The notes: generated by a model not told the origin, from the letters alone. Shown: positions 25,762 to 37,171, counted from the stretch's first letter. The stretch: DNA of 64,000 bases from Tahibacter sp032229445 (GCF_032229445.1 NZ_JAVTWC010000056.1:1-64000), one strand, 5' to 3'. Program-made: numbers and translations.

Positions 25762-25791
25762 TTGCGTGGCAGGTGCGCGGTCCGCTAGTAT
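25762..25791 (+). promoter_or_regulatory. Candidate csrA promoter
   Basis: TTGCGT and TAGTAT with an 18-base spacer, about 205 bases before csrA, in the 335-bp alaS-csrA gap. This would give a long 5' leader. Other sites are possible; nothing else was recognised in 25662-25996. Confidence 0.35.
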
Positions 25792-25996
25792 CAGTGAAGC
25801 GTGGTCGCCCCCAATTCGCAGGTAAAAATTTCAGTGGCGACTGACACGGTTCTCGGAATTTTCGCGGACAGTGAGCAATGGGGAGGGCCGCGGAATCAGC
25901 AGCCAGGCTGCGGAAGCGGTCCCGTGCGCATTCGCAATTTCCAGTGTGCGGTCGCCAGGACGTAGGGCCGGGACGTAGGGCGAAAGGAGACGAACG

Positions 25997-26197
25997 ATGC
26001 TGATTCTGACTCGCCGGGTTGGAGAAACCCTGATGATCGGAGACGAGGTCACGGTCACCGTGCTCGGAGTAAAGGGCAATCAGGTCCGCATTGGCATCAA
26101 TGCGCCCAAGGATGTCGCCGTGCACCGCGAAGAGATTTACCAGCGCATCAAGCGCGAGCAAGATCCGGGCGCCGGCACCGCAGGCAGCGAATCTTGA
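25997..26197 (+). CDS. csrA: Carbon storage regulator CsrA
   Basis: 66 residues with the full family sequence: MLILTRRVGETLMIGD, VTVLGVKGNQVRIGI, AVHREEIYQRI. L4 and R44-type RNA-binding residues are present. AAAGGAG lies 8 bases upstream. It binds GGA motifs in mRNA leaders and controls translation globally. The 16-residue Gly/Ala/Ser tail after the core is typical of variable CsrA ends. Confidence 0.98.
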   Translation: MLILTRRVGETLMIGDEVTVTVLGVKGNQVRIGINAPKDVAVHREEIYQRIKREQDPGAGTAGSES

Positions 26198-26206
26198 GTT
26201 GCGGGC

Positions 26207-26235
26207 TTTACCCGGCGCGGAGTAGTCGCTATTCT
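26207..26235 (+). promoter_or_regulatory. Promoter of tRNA-Ser(GCU)
   Basis: TTTACC, 17-base spacer, TATTCT, then a G/C-rich stretch TCCGCGCC at the start site, typical of stringently controlled tRNA promoters. It lies 50 bases before the tRNA. Confidence 0.55.
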
Positions 26236-26284
26236 TCCGCGCCTTGCTGAGTCGGCCAGTGCGACACGGCGAGCAGACAAATCC

Positions 26285-26377
26285 GGAGAGATGCCCGAGA
26301 GGCCGAAGGGGCTCCCCTGCTAAGGGAGTATAGGGTCAAAAGCTCTATCGAGGGTTCGAATCCCTCTCTCTCCGCCA
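26285..26377 (+). tRNA. tRNA-Ser (GCU)
   Basis: Class II tRNA with acceptor GGAGAGA/TCTCTCC, discriminator G and encoded CCA. The anticodon loop CTGCTAA gives GCU. A long variable arm (TAGGGTCAAAAGCTCTA region) and GGTTCGAATCC T-arm are visible. A strong terminator follows. Confidence 0.97.
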
Positions 26378-26383
26378 GATACG

Positions 26384-26411
26384 AAAAAAGGAACCGCAAG
26401 GTTCCTTTTTT
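26384..26411 (+). terminator. Intrinsic terminator after tRNA-Ser(GCU)
   Basis: Stem AAAAAAGGAACC / GGTTCCTTTTTT with GCAA loop and T-run. The A-tract on the left makes it usable on both strands. Confidence 0.9.
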
Positions 26412-26825
26412 CGTTGGCGAACCGGGCAGGTTCGGTGAATCTGGCCCGCATTGCCCACGCCCCTCCTGCCGCAGCCGTCGAGACGCTCGCACCGATCCGA
26501 TGCGCGCTGCTCCCTCGTGTCGGCTCGACGTAGTGTCGACCGCCTTCGCCGTCACTCCGACCGCGGCGCGCATCAGTGGAGCGTCTCAACCGCCTCTCTA
26601 TGAACCGGTGTGAGAAAGGCGGGCCAGCCGCCAGCGCTACGTGGCCGCATTTCGATTCCGGACGGTTCGCGGTGGGGTTGGGGGGGCGGCTCCACATTGC
26701 GCCTCTTCGCGGGCAGTGCGCCGACACGCTGCCCGCGGTCGCTGCCAATGTTGCAGGCGCACCAGAGGCCGGCACGGCCAGGCGAGCGACTCGCGCGACG
26801 TCCTCACGCGCTCGAAAGTGATCAC

Positions 26826-26854
26826 TTGTACCAAGCATAAAATGTATTTATATA
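26826..26854 (+). promoter_or_regulatory. Promoter-like site in AT island, no gene downstream
   Basis: TTGTAC, 17-base spacer, TATATA (overlapping a TATAAT) in an island of almost pure A/T inside high-GC DNA. No ORF starts downstream before the tRNA cluster promoter at 27082, so the product, if any, would be a small RNA. Confidence 0.4.
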
Positions 26855-27081
26855 TAATAGTATTTTCGCAACTAAGCCTGGGCTTGCCTGGTCGGCGCGA
26901 TTTGTCGGTTGTTGGCCAACATGCAATGTGGGTCGGTCTGAATGTCCCGCGGAGAGATGATGGTCGTACGCGGACCGGCATGCTCGTGGCGCGGGGGTTT
27001 TCTGTCGCGGACCAGCGGCGGTCGGGTCATCGTCATTTCGACTTGGTCGCGTCGCCCCGGCAAAAAAAAACGCAAAACCTG

Positions 27082-27110
27082 TTGACGAACACAGCCAGGA
27101 TCCGAATAAT
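27082..27110 (+). promoter_or_regulatory. Promoter of the tRNA cluster
   Basis: TTGACG, 17-base spacer, AATAAT, followed by CCCGCC discriminator. It lies 84 bases before tRNA-Arg(ACG). Confidence 0.65.
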
Positions 27111-27193
27111 CCCGCCTCTCGTCGCGGCGGCAACAGGCGGCGGGGACGACGCAAGGGACGCGTCGAGCAACGCAGGGATGGCAAAGTTAGTGC

Positions 27194-27270
27194 GCGCCCG
27201 TAGCTCAGCTGGATAGAGTACCAGGCTACGAACTTGGTGGTCGGAGGTTCGAATCCTTCCGGGCGCGCCA
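27194..27270 (+). tRNA. tRNA-Arg (ACG)
   Basis: Acceptor GCGCCCG/CGGGCGC, discriminator G, CCA encoded. The anticodon loop CTACGAA reads ACG (A34 becomes inosine). First of six tRNA genes before tig. Confidence 0.97.
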
Positions 27271-27279
27271 TTTATTCGA

Positions 27280-27299
27280 GGGTGCTGCGGCACCCTTTT
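27280..27299 (+). terminator. Hairpin after tRNA-Arg(ACG)
   Basis: GGGTGC-TGCG-GCACCC followed by TTTT. Short but canonical; the next tRNA has its own promoter at 27365. Confidence 0.65.
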
Positions 27300-27364
27300 G
27301 TTTGGCGGCAGTTCTGCAAGGTCGTATGTGGTTGATGCAAGGCTTTAGGGTAGTGCCTCGACGA

Positions 27365-27393
27365 TTGACGGTGTAGGCAGGCCCCCGTAACAT
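27365..27393 (+). promoter_or_regulatory. Promoter of tRNA-Pro and following tRNAs
   Basis: TTGACG, 17-base spacer, TAACAT, 48 bases before tRNA-Pro. The spacing and near-consensus -35 are convincing. Confidence 0.6.
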
Positions 27394-27440
27394 CCTCGGT
27401 TCTTTGGGATTGTCACGGGTGACCGAGTTCTGGACTGACA

Positions 27441-27517
27441 CGGGGTATAGCTCAGCCTGGTAGAGCGCTAGCTTTGGGAGCTAGATGTCGAGAGTTCGAA
27501 TCCCTCTACCCCGACCA
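27441..27517 (+). tRNA. tRNA-Pro (UGG)
   Basis: Acceptor CGGGGTA/TACCCCG, A discriminator, CCA encoded. The anticodon loop TTTGGGA between CTAGC/GCTAG reads UGG. Confidence 0.97.
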
Positions 27518-27537
27518 GCCTGCGCAAACGAATGACT

Positions 27538-27614
27538 GCGCCTGTAGCTCAACCGGATAGAGCATCGGCCTTCTAAGCCGACGGTTGCAGGTTCGAGTCC
27601 TGTCGGGCGCGCCA
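27538..27614 (+). tRNA. tRNA-Arg (UCU)
   Basis: Acceptor GCGCCTG/CGGGCGC with one G-T pair, G discriminator, CCA encoded. The anticodon loop CTTCTAA between TCGGC/GCCGA reads UCU. Confidence 0.97.
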
Positions 27615-27634
27615 ATGCGATCGTAAGTTTTGTG

Positions 27635-27711
27635 GTGGGTGTAGCTCAGTTGGTTAGAGCATCGGATTGTGATTCCGAGGGTCGTGGGTTCAAATCCCAT
27701 CATCCACCCCA
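27635..27711 (+). tRNA. tRNA-His (GUG)
   Basis: Acceptor GTGGGTG/CATCCAC; the G at 27634 is the extra G-1 that pairs with the C discriminator, a hallmark of tRNA-His. The anticodon GTG lies in TTGTGAT. CCA encoded. Confidence 0.97.
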
Positions 27712-27716
27712 ATCGT

Positions 27717-27792
27717 GGGCCGCTAGCTCAATTGGTAGAGCAGCGGACTCTTAATCCGTAGGTTCCCAGTTCGAGTCTGGGGCGGCCCACCA
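27717..27792 (+). tRNA. tRNA-Lys (CUU)
   Basis: Acceptor GGGCCGC/GCGGCCC, A discriminator, CCA encoded. The anticodon loop CTCTTAA reads CUU. It starts five bases after tRNA-His, so the two are co-transcribed. Confidence 0.96.
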
Positions 27793-27866
27793 TCTTCTTT
27801 CGTCGGTCCTCACGTGGCTTTCCGCAAAGTAGAGCGCAACCGGAATCGAGTCGGTTCCGGCGGTGT

Positions 27867-27951
<85 letters not shown>

Positions 27952-28021
27952 GATCAGACTTCGTGGCCGCGCGGCCGCCGTTGGGGCGGGCACGCGGCCG
28001 ATCGCCGTTCGAGGAGCAACA

Positions 28022-29320
28022 ATGCAAGTTTCCGTTGAAAACGTGGGCAAGCTCGAGCGCAAGCTCACCGTGCGGGTTCCGGCTGATCAACTCGACAGCC
28101 AGGTCAGGAGCCGGCTGGTCGATCTGGGTCGCAGCGTCCGATTGAACGGCTTTCGTCCGGGCAAGGTGCCGGCCAAGGTCATCGAGCAACGTTTCGGCGC
28201 TCAGGTGCGCAATGAGGCGATGTCCGAACTGATCCGTTCGACCCTGACTCAGGCGATGGAAGGACAGAACCTGCGCCCGGCCATGCCGCCGTCGGTCGCC
28301 ACGACCGGCGCGCCGAGCAATGGCGAGATCGAATACACCGCCACGTTTGAAGTCATGCCGGAAATCGGCACGGTCGATGTCTCAGGCCTGGAGATCGTCC
28401 GCGTCGCGGCGGATGTGACTGACGCCGACGTCGACACCATGATCGACACCCTGCGCCAGCAGCGCCGCACCTGGGCGCTCGTCGAGCGTCCAGCCCAGGC
28501 CGGTGACATGGTCCTGTTCGAGTATTCGGCCCAGGCCGGCGATTATCGTTTCCCAACCGAGGGACTGGATCGCGTCGGTACCGTGGTCGGTTCGGGCGCC
28601 CTGTTCAATGAACTCGAAAGCAGCCTGATCGGCCTCAAGGCTGGCGACGAACAGACCTTGAATCTGACGTTCCCGGCAGATTTCCGCAATGAGCATCTGG
28701 CCGGCAAGGAAGCTCAGGTCGCGGTCAAGCTCGTGCGTGTGCAGGTGCCCGAATTGCCGACGCTGGACGACGGTTTCTTCGCAAGCTTCGGTATCGGTGA
28801 TGGCGGCCTCGACAAATTCCGCGCCGACGTCAAGGCAAATCTGGAGCGCGAGCTCAAGGGCACCCTGCTGGGCCGTCTCAAGAGCGAAGTGGTCGAAAAG
28901 CTGGTCGCCGCTTACAGCGAACTCGAACTGCCGCAGGGCATGATCGACGCCGAGGCGAACTCCCTGGTCCGCCAGGCCGAGGCCCAGGCCCGCCAGCAGG
29001 GCCAGACCGCCAACGTCACCGCAGCAGCGTTCGCCGATGTCGCGCGCCGTCGCGTTGCCGCCGGCCTGCTGCTCGGCGAGATCGCGCGCCAGAACGACAT
29101 CCGCCTGGACTCGCGTCGCGTCGCCGAAACGCTGACGACCATCGCCTCGACTTACGAAGAGCCGGAGCAGGTGGTTGAACTCTATAACCGCGATCCCCAG
29201 TTGATGAACGCGCTGCAGAGCCGGGTCATCGAGGATCAGGTGACCGAATGGATTGCCGATCACGCCAAGGCGACTGAGCAGAAGCTCGGTTTCAATGAAG
29301 TGATGCGTCCGACGGCTTGA
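28022..29320 (+). CDS. tig: Trigger factor
   Basis: 432 residues. The N-terminal ribosome-binding domain has the signature GFRPGKVPAKV near residue 44. The FKBP-type peptidyl-prolyl isomerase domain follows (about 150-245), then the long helical C-terminal chaperone domain. It binds ribosomal protein L23 and shields nascent chains. GAGGAGCA precedes the ATG. First gene of the tig-clpP-clpX-lon chaperone/protease run. Confidence 0.97.
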   Translation: MQVSVENVGKLERKLTVRVPADQLDSQVRSRLVDLGRSVRLNGFRPGKVPAKVIEQRFGAQVRNEAMSELIRSTLTQAMEGQNLRPAMPPSVATTGAPSNGEIEYTATFEVMPEIGTVDVSGLEIVRVAADVTDADVDTMIDTLRQQRRTWALVERPAQAGDMVLFEYSAQAGDYRFPTEGLDRVGTVVGSGALFNELESSLIGLKAGDEQTLNLTFPADFRNEHLAGKEAQVAVKLVRVQVPELPTLDDGFFASFGIGDGGLDKFRADVKANLERELKGTLLGRLKSEVVEKLVAAYSELELPQGMIDAEANSLVRQAEAQARQQGQTANVTAAAFADVARRRVAAGLLLGEIARQNDIRLDSRRVAETLTTIASTYEEPEQVVELYNRDPQLMNALQSRVIEDQVTEWIADHAKATEQKLGFNEVMRPTA

Positions 29321-29330
29321 GTCCCAACGG

Positions 29331-29355
29331 CGGGGCAGGTCAACGACCTGGCCCG
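29331..29355 (+). terminator. Hairpin after tig
   Basis: Stem CGGGGCAGGTC / GACCTGGCCCG with one mismatch and AAC loop, then TTTTGG. It may partly separate tig from clpP. Confidence 0.7.
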
Positions 29356-29440
29356 TTTTGGTATGCAGGCAAGCCGGCATTCGCCGCCGGCAGGCCCGTA
29401 ACGAACCCCTGGCCCGGGTAGATCTGATTCGGAGTGATCC

Positions 29441-30073
29441 ATGTCCAAGGGTTTTGAGCCGATCCGCAACCTCAACCTGGTGCCGATGGTGGTCGAGCAG
29501 ACCTCGCGCGGCGAACGGGCTTATGACATTTACTCGCGCCTGCTCAAGGAGCGCGTGATTTTCCTGGTCGGCCCCATCGACGACTACATGGCGAACGTCG
29601 TGGTCGCGCAGCTGCTGTTCCTGGAGTCGGAGAATCCCGACAAGGACATCAACCTGTACATCAACAGCCCGGGCGGTTCGGTCACGGCAGGCATGGCGAT
29701 CTACGACACCATGCAGTTCCTGAAGCCCGACGTCAGTACCATGGTCATCGGTCAGGCCGCGAGCATGGGCGCGCTGTTGCTGACGGCCGGCACCAAGGGC
29801 AAGCGTTATGCGCTGCCGAACTCACGAGTGATGATCCATCAGCCTCTCGGTGGATTCAGCGGCCAGGCGTCGGACATCGACATTCATGCGCGCGAAATCC
29901 TGACCATCCGTCAGCGCCTGAACGAGATCATGGCCAAGCACACCGGCCAGCCCATCGAGATCATCGCCAAGGACACCGATCGCGACAATTTCATGAGCGC
30001 GCCGGAAGCGCAGAAGTACGGGCTGATCGATGCCGTGCTCGAAAAGCGCCCGGCCGACAGCATCAAGTCCTGA
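29441..30073 (+). CDS. clpP: ATP-dependent Clp protease, proteolytic subunit
   Basis: 210 residues, close to the E. coli length. Catalytic triad: S108 in GQAASMGA, H133 in RVMIHQPLGG and an Asp near 182 in KDTDRD. The N-terminus has a propeptide-like stretch before the mature core. It forms double heptameric rings that degrade substrates fed by ClpX or ClpA. It is followed by clpX, 114 bp downstream. Confidence 0.98.
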   Translation: MSKGFEPIRNLNLVPMVVEQTSRGERAYDIYSRLLKERVIFLVGPIDDYMANVVVAQLLFLESENPDKDINLYINSPGGSVTAGMAIYDTMQFLKPDVSTMVIGQAASMGALLLTAGTKGKRYALPNSRVMIHQPLGGFSGQASDIDIHAREILTIRQRLNEIMAKHTGQPIEIIAKDTDRDNFMSAPEAQKYGLIDAVLEKRPADSIKS

Positions 30074-30187
30074 TCCGGCGAAAAGCCTTCCCAGCCAATA
30101 GTCCGGCTGCGCCCGCGCTTGCGCCATGGGCGCAGCGGGTTCTATTCTTCGTGACGAACACGTTATCCCGGGTTTTTGAGGCAGAGC

Positions 30188-31465
30188 ATGACTGACGATC
30201 GGCAGGGCCGTTCGAGCGACAGCGGAAAGATTCTTTACTGTTCGTTCTGCGGCAAGAGTCAGCACGAGGTCCGCAAGCTGATTGCCGGTCCGTCGGTGTT
30301 CATTTGCGACGAGTGCGTCGAGCTTTGCAACGACATCATCCGCGAGGAACTTGAGGAGAAGGCTGCCAACGCGCGCAGCCACCTGCCCAAGCCGCGCGAG
30401 ATCATGGACGTTCTCGATCAATACGTTATCGGCCAGACGCGCGCGAAGAAGACGCTCGCGGTGGCCGTGTACAACCATTACAAGCGGCTCGAAACGCGGC
30501 AGAAGAGCGAGGAGGTTGAGCTGGCCAAGTCGAACATCCTGCTCGTCGGCCCGACCGGTTCGGGCAAGACCCTGCTGGCCGAGACGCTTGCACGTCTGCT
30601 CAACGTACCGTTCACGATTGCCGATGCGACCACGTTGACCGAAGCCGGCTATGTCGGCGAGGACGTCGAGAACATCATCCAGAAGCTGTTGCAGAAATGC
30701 GACTACGACGTGGAGAAGGCGCAGACGGGCATCGTCTACATCGACGAGATCGACAAGATTTCGCGCAAGAGCGAGAACCCGTCGATCACGCGCGACGTTT
30801 CCGGCGAAGGCGTGCAGCAGGCGCTGCTGAAGCTGATCGAAGGCACCATCGCGTCGGTGCCGCCCCAGGGCGGGCGCAAGCACCCGCAGCAGGAATTTCT
30901 GCAGGTCGACACCAAGAACATCCTCTTCATCTGCGGCGGCGCATTTGCCGGCCTGGAGAAAATCATCCAGCAGCGCGGCGAATCGACCGGCATCGGCTTT
31001 TCGGCCGACGTGAAGAGCAAGAAGCAGTCCAATTCGGTCGGCAAGGTTCTGGCCGATGTCGAGCCTGAGGATCTGGTCAAGTTTGGCCTGATTCCCGAGT
31101 TTGTCGGACGTCTGCCGGTATTTGCTACGCTGGAAGAGCTCGACGAGCCGGCGCTCGTCAAGATCCTGACCGAGCCGAAGAACGCGATCGTCAAACAGTT
31201 CAAGAAGCTGTTCGAGATGGAAGGCGCCGAACTCGAGTTTCGCCCGGAAGCGTTGACCGCGGTTGCGCGAAAGGCGCTCAAACGCAAGACGGGCGCGCGC
31301 GGCCTGCGTACGATTCTCGAGCAGGTATTGCTCGATACGATGTACGAGTTGCCGTCGCTGGAGCACGTCAGCAAGGTTGTTGTCGATGAGGCCGTCATCA
31401 ACGGTCAGGCCGAGCCCTACCTGATCTACCGCGGCAACCTGCAGTCGCGCGCCGTCGCCGAGTAA
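30188..31465 (+). CDS. clpX: ATP-dependent Clp protease, ATPase subunit ClpX
   Basis: 425 residues from the ATG at 30188; TTGAGG lies eight bases upstream, so a TTG four codons earlier is not used. C4 zinc-binding domain (CSFCGKS...FICDECVELC), Walker A GPTGSGKT, Walker B IVYIDEIDKI, pore loop GYVGED, sensor regions and the IGF loop (TGIGFSAD) that docks onto ClpP. It unfolds tagged proteins and threads them into ClpP. lon follows. Confidence 0.98.
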   Translation: MTDDRQGRSSDSGKILYCSFCGKSQHEVRKLIAGPSVFICDECVELCNDIIREELEEKAANARSHLPKPREIMDVLDQYVIGQTRAKKTLAVAVYNHYKRLETRQKSEEVELAKSNILLVGPTGSGKTLLAETLARLLNVPFTIADATTLTEAGYVGEDVENIIQKLLQKCDYDVEKAQTGIVYIDEIDKISRKSENPSITRDVSGEGVQQALLKLIEGTIASVPPQGGRKHPQQEFLQVDTKNILFICGGAFAGLEKIIQQRGESTGIGFSADVKSKKQSNSVGKVLADVEPEDLVKFGLIPEFVGRLPVFATLEELDEPALVKILTEPKNAIVKQFKKLFEMEGAELEFRPEALTAVARKALKRKTGARGLRTILEQVLLDTMYELPSLEHVSKVVVDEAVINGQAEPYLIYRGNLQSRAVAE

Positions 31466-31711
31466 TTTTCGTTCCATGCCGCCGGCCATCAGGCCGGTGG
31501 CGTCGTCCTGCCAGCCGGCTCATGCCGCGCCCGCTTGTACGACCCTCCCATTGCCGTGACTGAGCCCGCCGCGCTGAAGCTTGGCCGGCATTCAACTCGC
31601 ATGCGTCCACTTGCATTCGTTCACGTCGTCCGCACTTGACGCTCCAACGGCCTGCGCTCAGGCTGGATCCATATCCGCTCGGCCTGATGGGTCGCCGCCA
31701 GGAAACGCTTC

Positions 31712-34240
<2,529 letters not shown>

Positions 34241-34266
34241 CCTCAGCGACATGATCGTGAGCAATG

Positions 34267-34293
34267 AAAAAGGCGGCCTCGTGCCGCCTTTTT
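34267..34293 (+). terminator. Intrinsic terminator after lon
   Basis: AAAAAGGCGGC / GCCGCCTTTTT stem with a five-base loop and T-run, 26 bases after the lon stop. Confidence 0.92.
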
Positions 34294-34389
34294 CGTCTGC
34301 GCGACAGCGCAGTCGACGGGCATGCCAGCCTCGCCGACGGAACGCTCGCGAGCATGCGAAAACCGCGCAAAATGGCGCCACGCCTTATG

Positions 34390-34418
34390 TTGCGTGCCTT
34401 CTGGGCCGCTGGTATAAA
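34390..34418 (+). promoter_or_regulatory. Promoter of the HU gene
   Basis: TTGCGT, 17-base spacer, TATAAA. It lies 150 bases before the HU start, within the 330-bp lon-hup gap, and implies a 5' leader of about 145 bases. Nothing else was recognised in that gap. Confidence 0.6.
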
Positions 34419-34570
34419 GGCCGGGACGTGGTCCGAGTGACTGCAAAGGTCCGGGCGATCACGGGGTCCGCGAAGCGCACTTTCCGAAAGTCACCCGGTG
34501 TTCCAGGGACAGAGTCGTTTCGCCACAGAATTAAGCGTAGCGGGTCGCAGTTTCCGAGAGGGATTGTTAA

Positions 34571-34843
34571 ATGAACAAATCAGAATTCGTGGGCGCGGTT
34601 GCCGATTCCGCTGAGTTGACCAAGGTTGATGCAGCCAAGGCGGTCGATGCGATGGTTGAAGTGATCACCGCGGCACTCAAGAAGGGCGACACCGTCTCCC
34701 TCGTCGGCTTCGGCACCTTTGCGGTGCGCGGGCGCGCCGCACGTACCGGACGCAATCCGCGTACGAACGAAGAGATCAAGATCAAGGCGTCCAAGAACCC
34801 GGCCTTCAAGGCTGGCAAAGCCCTGAAGGATGCCCTAAACTAA
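34571..34843 (+). CDS. hup: DNA-binding protein HU
   Basis: 90 residues, exact HU length. MNKSEFVGAVADSAELTKVDAAKAVDAMVEVI forms the helical dimerisation part; GDTVSLVGFGTFAVRGRAARTGRNPRTNEEIKI contains the flexible arm with the Arg-Asn-Pro that intercalates into DNA. It is a nucleoid protein. It resembles HupB of E. coli, which also lies after lon. It is followed by two tRNA genes that may share its transcript. Confidence 0.97.
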   Translation: MNKSEFVGAVADSAELTKVDAAKAVDAMVEVITAALKKGDTVSLVGFGTFAVRGRAARTGRNPRTNEEIKIKASKNPAFKAGKALKDALN

Positions 34844-34856
34844 TCGGCTCCCGCGG

Positions 34857-34931
34857 GGGTGCTTAGCTCAGCGGTAGAGCGTCTCCCTTACACGGAGAGG
34901 GTCGGGGGTTCGAAACCCTCAGCACCCACCA
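34857..34931 (+). tRNA. tRNA-Val (UAC)
   Basis: Acceptor GGGTGCT/AGCACCC, A discriminator, CCA encoded. The anticodon loop CTTACAC reads UAC. It begins 13 bases after the HU stop with no terminator between. Confidence 0.97.
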
Positions 34932-34938
34932 ACACCAT

Positions 34939-35015
34939 GGAGTGGTAGTTCAGTCGGTTAGAATATCGGCCTGTCACGCCGAGGGTCGCGGGTTCGAGTC
35001 CCGTCCACTCCGCCA
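34939..35015 (+). tRNA. tRNA-Asp (GUC)
   Basis: Acceptor GGAGTGG/CCACTCC, G discriminator, CCA encoded. The anticodon GTC lies in CTGTCAC. Seven bases after tRNA-Val. Confidence 0.97.
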
Positions 35016-35021
35016 TGTTTG

Positions 35022-35050
35022 AAAGGGCGCCGCACCAGGCGCCCTTTTTT
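35022..35050 (+). terminator. Intrinsic terminator after tRNA-Asp
   Basis: AAAGGGCGC / GCGCCCTTTTTT with an eight-base loop and T-run. It ends the hup-tRNA unit. Confidence 0.9.
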
Positions 35051-35156
35051 CTATCCGACGCGCAGCCAGACCGTGCGGTCGGAAACGCGCCAGACCGGCG
35101 CAGGTGGCAGCGCACACACGCTGCTGCAGAACTCCCACAAAGTTCAGGCAAGCCTC

Positions 35157-37061
35157 ATGTTGCAATCGCTGCGAGACAAGACTTCCGGACTGATAGCGAA
35201 AATCGTGCTCGGCGCGCTGGTTTTCGTGTTCGCCTTCTTCGGCATCGAGTCGTATTTCATGGGTCGCAACGAGACCTGGGTCGCGAAGGTCGACAAGACC
35301 GAGATTTCCGCCGACCAGTTCCGTGAGCGTTTCCAGAACTATCGGCAGAACGTGCTGCAACGCTCTGGTGGCCAGCTCGATCCGGCCTTGCTGGAACGTC
35401 CCGAGATCAAGCGCCAGGTGCTCGACGCGCTCATCGACGAGCAGCTTCTGCTCAATGCGAATGACAAGCTCGGCGTCGTGATTCCTGACGAGCGTGTCCG
35501 CGATGTGATTCGTTCCATCCCCCAGTTTCAAGTCGACGGCAAGTTCGACGAGAGCGCTTACCGCGCCGTGCTGGTCGGCATCAACAAGTCGCCGATGCAG
35601 TTCCAGGAAGAACGTCGCCAGGCACTTGCCGCCGACGAGCTGCGTACACTGATCGGTTCCATCGGCATCGTCACGCCGCGCGACATCGACGCGCATATTC
35701 GTCTGCGCGATCAGACCCGCGATCTGCGAACCTTGACCCTGGCCAAACCAGCCGACGCTCCCAAGATCGACGATGCGGAAGTGGAGAGCTTCTACAAGAG
35801 TCACGGTGCGGAATACATGACGGCCGAGCAGGTCGCGCTCGACTACATCGAGTTCGACGCGAAAGCGGTAAAGGTCGAAGAGACGCCGGACGAAACTGTA
35901 CTGCGTGACCGTTACGAGAAGGAAAAAGCGCGCTATCTGACGCCAGAACAGCGCCTGGCTTCGCACATCCTCATCACCGCCAAGGGCGGCGATGCGGACG
36001 CGCAGAAGGTGGCGCTGGCCAAGGCTCAGGATATTGCCAAGAGCGTGCGCGAAGGCAAGGATTTTGCGGCGGCGGCCAAGGAGTCGTCGGAAGACCTGGG
36101 ATCCAAGGCGCAGGGCGGCGACCTGGGCTGGCTGGAGCCGGGCGTCATCGATCCGGCTTTCGAGTCGTCGTTGTTTGCCCTGAAGAAAGGCGATGTTTCC
36201 GAGCCGGTGCTGTCGGCCGAGGGTTACCACATCATCCAGTTGCGCGACATTCGCGAGCGCAAGGAAAAGACTTTCGACGAGGTCAAGGCCGAACTGAGCA
36301 AGAGCTATCTGGATTCCGAGCGTGACCGCTTGTTCAGTGAGCTCGCCAGTAAGGTGGAAGACGCGAGGCTGACCGATCCGGGTTCACTTGCACCCGCGGC
36401 GAAAGCCGCTGGCGTGGACGTGCAGAAGACTCCGCTGTTCGCGCGCACCGGCGGTGCAGGCATAGCGACGAATCCTGCAGTGATCAAGGCGGCGTTCTCC
36501 GATACCGTACTGGTCGAGAGCAACAACTCCGACATGATCGATCTCGCGCCGGACCACAAACTCATCGTGCGCATTGCCGAACACAAACGCAGCGAGCAGC
36601 GGCCTCTCGATGAAGTGCGCGAAGAAATCCGTGCCCGCCTGAGTCGCGAGGCGCTGGCCAAGCAGGCGAGCGAACGCGCTGAGTCGCTGCTGGCGCGCCT
36701 GCGCAAGGGCGAGACGCTGGAGCAGCTCGCCGCCGAACTGAAGCTCAGCGTTGCCGACGCAAAGGGCACTGGCCGCAGCGCGTCGAATGTGGATTCGCGC
36801 ATCGCGAGCGCGGCGTTCAAGTTGCCGCGTCCGGCGGAAGGCAAGTCCGATTACGGCAGCGTCGCGCTGCTTGACGATGCCTATGCGCTGTTCGCGCTGG
36901 ACAAGGTCGTCGACGGTGATGTGACGAAGGTTGATGAAGCCGGACGTGAGTCGGTGCGCAACCAACTGCAGAGCCTCAACGCAATGACCGCGACCAGCCA
37001 TTTCATCGCTTCGCTGCGCAAGTCGGCCAAGATCCAGATCGCCGAAGACCGCATGCAGTAG
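35157..37061 (+). CDS. ppiD: Periplasmic folding chaperone PpiD (SurA N-terminal/parvulin)
   Basis: 634 residues from the ATG at 35157. One N-terminal membrane anchor (about residues 12-34, LIAKIVLGALVFVFAFFGIESYF), a SurA-like N-terminal chaperone region, and one parvulin domain at about residues 260-360 (ASHILITAKGG ... GGDLGWLEPGVIDPAFE). It is anchored in the inner membrane and faces the periplasm near the Sec translocon. The hup-ppiD order is conserved in gammaproteobacteria. It ends at a shared terminator with the converging fabI. Confidence 0.95.
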   Translation: MLQSLRDKTSGLIAKIVLGALVFVFAFFGIESYFMGRNETWVAKVDKTEISADQFRERFQNYRQNVLQRSGGQLDPALLERPEIKRQVLDALIDEQLLLNANDKLGVVIPDERVRDVIRSIPQFQVDGKFDESAYRAVLVGINKSPMQFQEERRQALAADELRTLIGSIGIVTPRDIDAHIRLRDQTRDLRTLTLAKPADAPKIDDAEVESFYKSHGAEYMTAEQVALDYIEFDAKAVKVEETPDETVLRDRYEKEKARYLTPEQRLASHILITAKGGDADAQKVALAKAQDIAKSVREGKDFAAAAKESSEDLGSKAQGGDLGWLEPGVIDPAFESSLFALKKGDVSEPVLSAEGYHIIQLRDIRERKEKTFDEVKAELSKSYLDSERDRLFSELASKVEDARLTDPGSLAPAAKAAGVDVQKTPLFARTGGAGIATNPAVIKAAFSDTVLVESNNSDMIDLAPDHKLIVRIAEHKRSEQRPLDEVREEIRARLSREALAKQASERAESLLARLRKGETLEQLAAELKLSVADAKGTGRSASNVDSRIASAAFKLPRPAEGKSDYGSVALLDDAYALFALDKVVDGDVTKVDEAGRESVRNQLQSLNAMTATSHFIASLRKSAKIQIAEDRMQ

Positions 37062-37087
37062 CCGCACCGCGTATCCGTCACGTCACA

Positions 37088-37122
37088 ACAAAAAAAGCTG
37101 CCGGAAGGCAGCTTTTTTGTTC
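37088..37122. terminator. Bidirectional terminator between ppiD and fabI
   Basis: Stem AACAAAAAAGCTGCC-type left arm and its complement on the right, GGAA loop, with A-tract left and T-tract right, so it serves both converging genes. Confidence 0.92.
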
Positions 37123-37171
37123 CTGGCCCGCGACATCAGCAGATCCGGAATCACGGCCAGCGCGGACTCTG

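Larger units (their letters stand above)
26414..27193. other. Long intergenic region before tRNA cluster
   Basis: 780 bp with no supported protein gene; the ORFs crossing it are compositional shadows or translations of the neighbouring tRNAs. It contains a short strongly AT-rich island at about 26822-26870 (see the candidate promoter) and a run of nine A's at 27062-27070. An undetected small RNA is possible. Confidence 0.5.

Noticed and set aside
26822..27271. Minus-strand ORFs reading ARPEGFEPPT and similar, also around 26229-26573, 27506-27712, 27728-28189, 34888-35151, 44997-45344 and 50671-51015
   Set aside because: These are antisense translations of tRNA genes, a well-known annotation artefact.
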